Shown here one piece after another: positions 1 through 5,570 of a stretch of 5,669 nt of DNA. A program made the position numbers and the translations under genes. A model generated the notes under the pieces. It made no database searches. It had not been told where the DNA came from and worked only from the letters and a program-made list of their open reading frames with translations. How positions within the stretch are numbered: the stretch's first letter is position 1; each line of letters begins with the position of its first letter. The DNA is from Candidatus Bathyarchaeota archaeon. Its GTDB lineage: Archaea; Thermoproteota; Bathyarchaeia; 40CM-2-53-6. The stretch is from NCBI GenBank assembly GCA_005888695.1, contig VBBH01000205.1, positions 1 to 5,669 of the forward strand, given 5' to 3'.

Positions 1-330
1 AACGGCGGACTCGGAAAGGGCCATGCGTATGGCATAGCCAAACAAGCACTTAGTTCGACAAGCACAGGTGTGATGGACCAGGTCACGATCGCCGGAAGCC
101 ATGGTACCATACCCGGACACATGGACACGATCGAGCTCCAGGCACACTATAACGGTAACACGACCCCGTACTGCACGAAATCGACAACTTTCGACGCTAC
201 TGGTCTATCGTCATACTCCACCAGCTTCACATGCAATTACTTAGGAGCTGGAACTTACAATTTCAAGGTCATCGTTTACGACGATAACGGGGCAATAATT
301 GGAGACCCGATGGCCAGCTTGTCAATCTAA
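1..330 (+). CDS. C-terminal part of a secreted/surface protein with an Ig-like end domain (5' end outside window)
   Basis: Frame 1 is open from the first base to a TAA stop at 328-330, giving 109 residues of a longer protein; an internal GTG at 70 is not needed as a start because the frame continues upstream. The first ~20 residues are glycine-rich (GGLGKGHAYG) and I cannot assign them to a family. Residues ~25-109 alternate polar and hydrophobic residues in the manner of a small beta-sandwich (Ig-like) domain. Cys58 and Cys78 could form a disulfide, and an NTT sequon at Asn53 would fit an extracytoplasmic location. It ends 29 bases before the next, also surface-exposed, protein on the same strand, so the two are probably co-transcribed and may act together. 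The reading frame and stop are clear; function is unknown and the Ig-like reading is an inference from sequence texture. Confidence 0.8.
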   Translation, partial: NGGLGKGHAYGIAKQALSSTSTGVMDQVTIAGSHGTIPGHMDTIELQAHYNGNTTPYCTKSTTFDATGLSSYSTSFTCNYLGAGTYNFKVIVYDDNGAIIGDPMASLSI

Positions 331-331
331 A

Positions 332-363
332 AGGTGAATCAAAACAGGGGAATGTCAGGCTGA
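332..363 (+). promoter_or_regulatory. Translation-initiation region of the large surface protein, with a mini-ORF overlapping a CTG start
   Basis: AGGTGA at 332-337 matches the archaeal Shine-Dalgarno consensus, and a second purine-rich stretch AGGGGA lies at 346-351. GTG at 334 and ATG at 352 open the same short frame (nine and three residues respectively), which stops at TGA 361-363. That stop overlaps CTG at 360-362, the only plausible start that keeps the signal peptide of the following gene. AGGGGA sits 8 bases before the CTG, a normal spacing. The layout resembles stop-start translational coupling (CTGA instead of ATGA). A one-base sequencing error that splits the true N-terminus is an equally serious explanation. 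Confidence 0.4.
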
Positions 364-3026
364 AGACCGAAAAAGCGGGAAAGCGAGCAAGGGATATTTC
401 CAGATTCGCTCTAGCGGTCCTCATAATCGGGCTCTCGCTTGCCGTAGCTCTACCCTTTCTAGTCAACGCTTTCCAAGTAAATGTGCCTACTTACTATCTC
501 AATAGATCAGTTAGTCTAACTGGGAACGTGCTCAGCGCACAGAGTCCCTCCTCTCAGGCTGAGACATCAATTTCAATCCCTCAATCGTTCTCTATCTTCT
601 TCTACACCCAACCTCTAGCTGAGGGCCAGATCTCGGGATCTACTTGGACGGTCACAATTTACGCCCAGGCGGAACCTGGTCAAACAGATACCGGCTCTCT
701 AACCGCCGAGTTATCCATCTACTCGCTGGACGGTACGATTCAGAATGCGCTGATAGGAAGCTCAAGCGGCAACGCGGTCACGGCAACAACAACGAAAATT
801 GACATTCCTATCCAAGGGGTAACTGCCACAGTTAAGAACGGAGATCGTCTGACACTCCGTCTCTATGCAGGATCAACCGCCTCTCTGAAGATCTTCTACG
901 ACGGACAAGGAAACGAGTTACTCGATGACGAATCACGCATCCAAACAACTGCCACCGTGGAGGAATCATGGAGACAGGACTTTGAAGCAAATCCGTTTTC
1001 ATTATCCTCAGTCAACAGATATTGGCAAGCCTTCGGCACAGGTAGCGTGTCGCAAGTCTCGATACAATACTACACCGCTAGTCACTCTTTACACGTCACC
1101 GACAAGTCTGGTAGCGGAACCTACGCGAGATACGACTTCAACACCGTGAATAATCCCTCAGAGGGATTGCCGTCCGGAACGATTCTTTCATTCTATTGGT
1201 TGGCAACTAGTGTTGATTCGATGGGAACTAGTGTTCTCAGCCTCCACCTGCAAATCAGCGACCAAGGAAGTTCTTACGAGCACTATTGGTACTGGAGTTC
1301 ATCCAATACTACAATCCCCCCGCTGGTCTATCCCGGCGCAAAGAAAGCAGCCGGTATGTACATGGGCCCTATCTCACTCGGATCTTGGACCAAACATGAA
1401 CTATTGAACTGGAAGAAACAGGCAGAGATTACCCTAGGAGTGAGCCTTCAGAGTCCACGGGTCGTCTCAGTGTCTCTCCAGTCAACAGGTCTTGGCAAAG
1501 CGACAGATGTCTACTGGGACAACATCTTCGTTTCAAGCTATACCCCGAGCGCCCAACCCCAGAGGATGCAAGAAGGCCAGACCAACACCCTATCCCTTAC
1601 AGTGACCGGTGCAATACCTTCCACCACATACCAATTCGAGTTCAATGTCACGGACCCAGCAGGCATAACGACTACATCCATGGTCAGTCACACCACAAGC
1701 TCCAGCGAGACGAATTTCATAGTCTCCAGAATCTATCCGGACGACTTCCAAGGCAGTGGAGTACTAGTTGGCAATTATAACGTATCAATTCGTCAAACTG
1801 GTCCAGTATACCTAATCCCTCAGGGGTCTGGTTTCATCACCAACTATGTGACGACTTCCACCAGCTTCACCGTGCATCTGGCTGATAGAGCAATTTACCA
1901 AAGAACCGATACGCTACGATTCCAAGCATCGGGGTATGGAGCACTCGAAAGAGCGAACGTGACCCTTCTGGGTCCCGATCCTTCTAGCAATTATCTTGTC
2001 CCGGTACAAGCCGACAGCACAGGAATGATCGTGACCACATGGGTTATCCCTAGAAACGCCGCATTGGGCAACTATACTCTCACTGTCAAAGCCATTACGA
2101 CTATCAAGATCCCCTCGGACTCAGACCAGTTCAACGTAACTAGTGCTGTTCTTCAACTGTCGCGCCTGAGTACAGATGCGACGGATTACCAAAGGACGCA
2201 GAACGTCACACTCCACGCGACCTTGCTCTACCCTGGACAATCGATTGTGCTAGACGGATACTTGGAGTTCCAAGTGGTGCAGCCAGACGGGTCCGTCTTT
2301 CTTACTTCAACAGCATTACCGGATGGCTCTGGAGGTTACGTAGCATCTTTCAAGATACCAAGCGCTGCCCCAATAGGCTCCTGGCAAATCATTGTCCCGT
2401 CATGGCAATCCGGAGACCCCAGCGGGAACAATGGTCCGACAAAGACCAGTGCGGTCAGATTCGCCGTTAGTCCGGCGGTTCTCCAAGTGCAAACTAGTGT
2501 AAGCATCGATAACTCCCAGAATGGAAGAACGCTCCAGATCCAGGCAAGCATAACATACCCTGACGGGTCCCACGCATCTGCTGGGCAAGCCATGGCCCAG
2601 TTGGTGCACAATGGTGTTACCATAGTCTACGTACCTCTTATGTTCGATGCCGCGAAGGCCATGTGGATAGGATATTACCAGATTAAGAGTAGCGACCCCG
2701 AGGGACTGTGGCTTGTCGTTATATCGGCCAAAGACTTGGCAGGACCAGTGAGCAACAGCATCGACAATGTAGTCCATAACGTGCTCGTAGATGGCGCAGC
2801 ATCGTACTGGAATATCGATATGTCGCTTGTCATGGCAATACTTGCTCCAGTGGGCGCATTGATCGCTTTCATAGCGTGGAGGCTTGTTCCAAGGCGGAAA
2901 CGCCTCTCTGTAGCACTTGAGACCGAGAAAGTGATGCAGACCGTCAACAAGGTCCAGTCTACCGATTTCTTCCGATCCATAAGGGACCAGTTGGCAACCG
3001 CGTCTTCTCTCAGGAACGAGAAGTAG
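360..3026 (+). CDS. Large type I membrane surface protein with tandem Ig/MG2-like domains
   Basis: The frame is open from 288 to TAG at 3024-3026. The first ordinary start is GTG 483, with no ribosome site before it, but codons 360-482 encode a classic signal peptide: a basic n-region (residues 1-15), a hydrophobic core (16-35) and a VNA cleavage-like site near residue 37. I therefore place the start at CTG 360 (888 residues); the GTG start would give 847. Residues ~42-200 are beta-rich. Residues ~201-393 look like a jelly-roll/lectin-type domain ending near VYWDNIF. From ~400 to ~805 come about four Ig-like units; two share a YQRT-plus-strand signature (AIYQRTDTL and DYQRTQNVTL) reminiscent of the macroglobulin MG2 domain. 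Many NxS/T sequons suggest N-glycosylation. A membrane helix at ~821-840 is followed by PRRKR and a 48-residue cytosolic tail. No catalytic motif was seen. Adhesin, S-layer-associated protein or sensor are possible roles. The minD-like gene starts 15 bases downstream. Confidence 0.8.
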   Translation: MKTEKAGKRARDISRFALAVLIIGLSLAVALPFLVNAFQVNVPTYYLNRSVSLTGNVLSAQSPSSQAETSISIPQSFSIFFYTQPLAEGQISGSTWTVTIYAQAEPGQTDTGSLTAELSIYSLDGTIQNALIGSSSGNAVTATTTKIDIPIQGVTATVKNGDRLTLRLYAGSTASLKIFYDGQGNELLDDESRIQTTATVEESWRQDFEANPFSLSSVNRYWQAFGTGSVSQVSIQYYTASHSLHVTDKSGSGTYARYDFNTVNNPSEGLPSGTILSFYWLATSVDSMGTSVLSLHLQISDQGSSYEHYWYWSSSNTTIPPLVYPGAKKAAGMYMGPISLGSWTKHELLNWKKQAEITLGVSLQSPRVVSVSLQSTGLGKATDVYWDNIFVSSYTPSAQPQRMQEGQTNTLSLTVTGAIPSTTYQFEFNVTDPAGITTTSMVSHTTSSSETNFIVSRIYPDDFQGSGVLVGNYNVSIRQTGPVYLIPQGSGFITNYVTTSTSFTVHLADRAIYQRTDTLRFQASGYGALERANVTLLGPDPSSNYLVPVQADSTGMIVTTWVIPRNAALGNYTLTVKAITTIKIPSDSDQFNVTSAVLQLSRLSTDATDYQRTQNVTLHATLLYPGQSIVLDGYLEFQVVQPDGSVFLTSTALPDGSGGYVASFKIPSAAPIGSWQIIVPSWQSGDPSGNNGPTKTSAVRFAVSPAVLQVQTSVSIDNSQNGRTLQIQASITYPDGSHASAGQAMAQLVHNGVTIVYVPLMFDAAKAMWIGYYQIKSSDPEGLWLVVISAKDLAGPVSNSIDNVVHNVLVDGAASYWNIDMSLVMAILAPVGALIAFIAWRLVPRRKRLSVALETEKVMQTVNKVQSTDFFRSIRDQLATASSLRNEK

Positions 3027-3041
3027 CGTGGAAGAAACAGA

Positions 3042-3878
3042 ATGGGAGTGAGCATTGCTGTACACTCGTTCAAGGGCGGAACCGGCAAAAGCACAATCAC
3101 CTCGAACGTAGCGGTCTCTCTCGCCATCAGAGGATGGCGGGTCGGAGTGATGGACATGGACCTTGAAGGACCGGGGCTTCATGTCATATTCAACATTGAC
3201 CCGGCCGATGTCCAGGCTACGCTAAATGACGTATTGATGGGAAGTGCGAACCCCGGCCAAGCAGTAATCAGATTGAATGACAAGCTGGGGTTGAAAACTG
3301 GTGAACTATACTTCATGCCGGCTAGCACGAACGTCACTGCTATGCTTCGAACTCTTCGAACGGGCTTCGAGATAGTGTCCTTCATGAAGGCTCTTGAAAG
3401 CTTGCAGAAACTGTTCGAGCTGGACTATCTCTTCATAGATACCCATCCAGGGATTGAGAACGACACCCTCCTTGCGACTGGAGTCTGCGATCATCTTCTC
3501 ATCGTCTCACGGCTAGATCAACAAGACATCTTCGGCACCAACGTGATGGTAGAGCTAGCCCGCAGCCTCGACAAGCCAGCTCACCTCGTCTTCAACATGA
3601 TCCCTCGCGGAGTAAGAGAAGCAGACGCTTCCAAGTTTGCAAAGAAACTCGGGACAAGACTTGGAGTGGACGTTCTAGGATTGCTTCCGTTCTCTGATGA
3701 CGTCCAGGGCGCCCTCAGCAAATCTGTCTTCATCGTGTCGGCTCCGAACCATCCAATGGCTGCAAGGTATCACCAATTGGCAAGAGAGATTGAGGAGTTC
3801 GAAAAGGAACAACCGAAAGGAAACGGTCAATTGATGAGTCCAAGTACGCGAGGCGTGTCCGCGTCCTCTAAAGGTTGA
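3042..3878 (+). CDS. MinD/ParA-family P-loop ATPase
   Basis: This 278-residue protein is a deviant-Walker ATPase of the SIMIBI class, which switches between ATP-bound dimer and monomer to position proteins, DNA or membrane assemblies. Visible motifs are the deviant Walker A KGGTGKST (residues 11-18, signature Lys11, catalytic-loop Lys16), the switch I region DMDLEGPG (38-45, Asp40), the Walker B/switch II stretch FIDTHPG (131-137, Asp133) and an adenine-contact NMIPRG (185-190, Asn185). Length is typical for MinD. The C-terminus is a charged helix (LAREIEEFEKEQ) followed by a polar tail, without an obvious hydrophobic MinD membrane-targeting helix. ATG 3042 is preceded by a weak GGAAG at 3030-3034. 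It begins 15 bases after the stop of the membrane protein, so it is probably co-translated with it, and the tail of that protein is a candidate partner. Family assignment is firm; cargo is unknown, and I give no symbol because archaeal MinD paralogues cannot be separated by eye. Confidence 0.93.
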   Translation: MGVSIAVHSFKGGTGKSTITSNVAVSLAIRGWRVGVMDMDLEGPGLHVIFNIDPADVQATLNDVLMGSANPGQAVIRLNDKLGLKTGELYFMPASTNVTAMLRTLRTGFEIVSFMKALESLQKLFELDYLFIDTHPGIENDTLLATGVCDHLLIVSRLDQQDIFGTNVMVELARSLDKPAHLVFNMIPRGVREADASKFAKKLGTRLGVDVLGLLPFSDDVQGALSKSVFIVSAPNHPMAARYHQLAREIEEFEKEQPKGNGQLMSPSTRGVSASSKG

Positions 3879-4087
3879 TCTCAAAAAACCGTTCGTATTC
3901 TCAGTCTTCTTCCTACAACTTTGCAAAAACTTTGTGGCAGTCCTGGCTTGCGTCCGGGTCGGAGACCGCCGGTACCTATATCTGGACGATCAGAACATTA
4001 GTCTTAGCAGGAACCTGCTCGAGTGGTTTTGACGAAATGGTGAGATTCCTCGTCGCGTTCTTTCTCTCGATGGTTGATTATTTCTAC

Positions 4088-4108
4088 CTAAAGGGACTCC
4101 CCCTTTGG
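4088..4108 (+). repeat. 8-pair hairpin with a 5-base loop, possible 3' UTR or terminator structure
   Basis: Positions 4088-4095 (CTAAAGGG) pair with 4101-4108 (CCCTTTGG) with one T-G wobble, leaving the loop ACTCC. It lies about 210 bases after the minD-like stop. No T-run follows it, so a classical intrinsic terminator is not supported, and archaea rarely depend on hairpins for termination. It may be a structured RNA end or chance. Confidence 0.3.
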
Positions 4109-4171
4109 CAACTCCATCTCTGCCTCCTTGCTACGGCACCTCTCTGGTAAAGGACCGTTTCATCACCGCCC

Positions 4172-4196
4172 ATTTTACTACGAAGCAAAGTAAAAT
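4172..4196 (+). promoter_or_regulatory. Perfect inverted repeat upstream of msrA, candidate operator/promoter element
   Basis: ATTTTACT (4172-4179) and AGTAAAAT (4189-4196) are exact reverse complements separated by nine bases. Half-site centres are 17 bases apart, which would suit a dimeric helix-turn-helix regulator. The repeat ends 33 bases before the msrA start. The AT-rich left arm could also act as a TATA-like box for a transcript with a short leader. The inverted repeat is directly visible; its role as an operator is inferred from position and symmetry only. Confidence 0.4.
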
Positions 4197-4229
4197 CAAC
4201 AAGAACGCACCTAGTTTACTCTGGGATGC

Positions 4230-4814
4230 ATGAGCCCGATTAAAGAGCCGCGAAACCCTAAGAATTCTGAAGTGGCAACCTTGGGCTCAGGATGCTTCTG
4301 GTGCAGTGAGGCAGTATTCAGCCAGTTAAAAGGGGTTGAGAAGGTAGAATCGGGATATTCGGGCGGCAAGTCGGCGAATCCATCCTACCAAGACGTGTGT
4401 TCGGGAACAACAGGACATGCTGAAACTGTTCAAGTCACCTTCGACCCAAGCATCATCTCATACGAGGACATCCTACACATATTCTTCACGACCCATGATC
4501 CCACGACGCTGAATCGACAAGGTGCAGATGTCGGGACCCAATACAGGTCCGTGATATTCTACCATAATGAGAAGCAGCGAGAAGCGGCCCAAGGGGTCAT
4601 CAAAGAGCTAGAGGGATCCAAGGTTTGGAAGAATCCTATCGTCACTGAGGTCGTTCCCTTCAAAGCATTTTACAAGGCTGAAGATTATCATCAGGAATTC
4701 TATCAAAGAAACCGGGGATATCCCTACTGCCAGGTTGTGATCGAGCCCAAGATTTCTAAACTTCGCCAGCATTACTTGACCAAGCTTAAGACAACGGTTG
4801 AGACAGAAGCCTAG
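4230..4814 (+). CDS. msrA: Peptide methionine-S-sulfoxide reductase MsrA
   Basis: MsrA reduces the S epimer of methionine sulfoxide in proteins and free amino acid back to methionine, repairing oxidative damage in the cytosol, usually with thioredoxin as final reductant. The 194-residue protein is complete and of normal length. It carries the catalytic GCFWC motif at residues 21-25 (nucleophile Cys22, with Phe23 and Trp24 forming the methyl pocket), SGTTGHAE (58-65) with the acid Glu65, DVGTQYRS (100-107), and YHQEFYQRN (153-161). Cys167 in the GYPYC segment is the likely resolving cysteine; Cys25 and Cys57 are also present. There is no signal peptide. ATG 4230 is the natural start, since the conserved core begins only ~15 residues later; a weak GGG lies close before it, so a leaderless or short-leader mRNA is possible. 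A second ATG at 4226 is out of frame and stops at once. The gene stands alone on its strand, with an inverted repeat upstream. Confidence 0.97.
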   Translation: MSPIKEPRNPKNSEVATLGSGCFWCSEAVFSQLKGVEKVESGYSGGKSANPSYQDVCSGTTGHAETVQVTFDPSIISYEDILHIFFTTHDPTTLNRQGADVGTQYRSVIFYHNEKQREAAQGVIKELEGSKVWKNPIVTEVVPFKAFYKAEDYHQEFYQRNRGYPYCQVVIEPKISKLRQHYLTKLKTTVETEA

Positions 4815-4906
4815 CCAGAGAATTCTCTAACGTTCTGGGAACTGAGAGTTTCAACTCTTTGCCCATCTAGCTTCCAGAGATCGAAGCAGTCTTCCCAGAG
4901 GAAGCT
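4815..4906. terminator. Inverted-repeat cluster in the convergent gap after msrA
   Basis: The region right after the msrA stop contains the perfect palindrome AGAGAATTCTCT (4817-4828); AGAGTT/AACTCT separated by two bases (4845-4858) and followed by a short T stretch; and AGCTTCC (4869-4875) pairing with GGAAGCT (4900-4906). Inside the last pair, CTTCC/GGAAG can form an alternative tetraloop hairpin (4891-4904). Because msrA and the minus-strand gene converge here, a two-way transcript end is a reasonable reading. No long T-run is present on either strand, so the terminator role is tentative. Confidence 0.35.
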
Positions 4907-5016
4907 TACACCAAATGTTGTTTGCATTGAGTCTCTCGCTCAGGACGACGGAGGTGTCTCCATCGATCGATTTGCGCAAATGTCGACCTTCAGAAGTACT
5001 TGAATCTGTTCTGGGA

Positions 5017-5388
5017 TCATGTCGATGTATCCTCTTGTCCCGCATGTCTCGGGAAGAGTCGACTCCTGATTACCTTGACTCTTAGAAGTGAGAGCCGCTC
5101 GTCAAGCTTGTCGTAAAAACCGAAATCGATCTTCTGTGAATACTCTCGATATACCTCTGCGATTGTCTTATGCTGAACGGCCCTGGAACTTGCGCCGAAA
5201 GACTTGGCGAGCACCTCAAAGACTCGACTAAACTCTTCCGAAATCTTGGTGTGACTTATACCATTGGTCTCCAATATGTCTAGAATCATAATGCGGACAG
5301 TACGGCCTAACATGGTCTCCAACACATCGGCGAAGCATCTGCTCACCGTGTCATGGAATGTAGTGGTTAGATTGGGCCGCATAGTCAT
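5017..5388 (-). CDS. Small helical conserved-type archaeal protein of unknown function
   Basis: A 123-residue soluble protein without a signal peptide or membrane segment. It reads as mostly helical: residues ~11-42 (ending VRIMILDILETNG), ~47-63 (ISEEFSRVFEVLAKSFG), ~67-86 (VQHKTIAEVYREYSQ) and ~90-105. The layout (an LG-x-x-x-R-x-x-x-L helix, then a phenylalanine-rich helix ending in an FG turn, then a helix with a Tyr near its end) recalls small helical proteins common in Thaumarchaeota-type genomes; this is a resemblance from memory, not a search. There are no catalytic motifs; Cys18 is the only cysteine. Start is ATG 5388, with a second in-frame ATG at 5382; no clear ribosome site precedes either, which fits leaderless translation. 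It converges on msrA and lies downstream of the tRNA on the same strand. Amino-acid composition looks natural, so I think it is a real gene. Confidence 0.72.
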   Translation of the reverse strand: MTMRPNLTTTFHDTVSRCFADVLETMLGRTVRIMILDILETNGISHTKISEEFSRVFEVLAKSFGASSRAVQHKTIAEVYREYSQKIDFGFYDKLDERLSLLRVKVIRSRLFPRHAGQEDTST

Positions 5389-5405
5389 CGCTCGGGTTTG
5401 TAGGG

Positions 5406-5420
5406 CGAAAAAAAGTTCCT
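5406..5420 (-). promoter_or_regulatory. Possible TATA-like element for the small helical protein gene
   Basis: On the minus strand an AACTTTTTTTC stretch (plus 5407-5417) is centred about 24 bases before ATG 5388, the right distance for a TATA box feeding a leaderless transcript. It is a T-run, not a canonical archaeal TATA sequence, and no convincing BRE is visible. It could instead be the oligo-T terminator of a transcript coming from the tRNA. Confidence 0.25.
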
Positions 5421-5522
5421 TCGTTGAGATACACGTGTTGTAACCGTTTCTCCTTAACTAACTAGGAAGGTCCGGTAGCCCTCTAAAGAGGAGAAGGATA
5501 GTCCGGCATCTTTTCTCTAAGT

Positions 5523-5546
5523 TACTCTCAGATTGAAATGAGAGTA
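5523..5546 (-). repeat. 8-pair stem-loop downstream of the tRNA 3' end
   Basis: TACTCTCA (5523-5530) and TGAGAGTA (5539-5546) are exact reverse complements around the 8-base loop GATTGAAA. On the minus strand it lies 25 bases beyond the tRNA CCA end, so it may mark the tRNA trailer, or be a structured element of a read-through transcript into the next minus-strand gene. A second small inverted repeat, CCTCT-AA-AGAGG, is at 5480-5491. Otherwise the 182 bases between the small protein gene and the tRNA hold nothing I can name. Confidence 0.3.
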
Positions 5547-5570
5547 GAGAACCTGAGAAGTAAACGGGAG

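Larger units (their letters stand above)
3879..4229. other. 351-base intergenic region between the minD-like gene and msrA
   Basis: No convincing gene is seen here. A frame from TTG 3875 to 4150 overlaps the preceding stop, but it lacks a spaced ribosome site and its product has an unnatural Trp/Ser/Leu-rich make-up. The stretch probably holds the 3' end of the upstream operon transcript and the promoter of msrA. T-rich pieces that might serve archaeal termination are scattered (around 4026-4030 and 4059-4067), none of them a long uninterrupted run. Two structured elements, a hairpin at 4088-4108 and an inverted repeat at 4172-4196, are listed separately. Confidence 0.6.

Noticed and set aside
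1205..1235. AACTAGTGTT repeated twice, 21 bases apart
   Set aside because: It encodes a recurring Thr-Ser-Val in a Ser/Thr-rich surface protein; ordinary low-level repetition with no third regularly spaced copy, not a CRISPR or mobile-element signal.
2675..3157. 160-codon minus-strand open frame
   Set aside because: It is antisense to the same genes, has no family features, and its composition follows the complementary strand.
2400..3182. 260-codon minus-strand open frame opposite the surface protein and the start of the ATPase gene
   Set aside because: It lies antisense to two well-supported genes, crosses their boundary, and its product is rich in His, Arg, Cys and Ser without a domain pattern.
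3875..4150. 91-codon frame starting at TTG overlapping the stop of the minD-like gene
   Set aside because: The stop-start overlap and hydrophobic stretch made it tempting, but it lacks a properly spaced ribosome site and the composition (many Trp, Ser, Leu) does not look like a natural protein.
4851..5045. 64-codon minus-strand frame overlapping the end of the small helical protein gene
   Set aside because: I considered it as a frameshifted extension of that gene, but the product is polar without pattern and the 123-residue protein is complete on its own.
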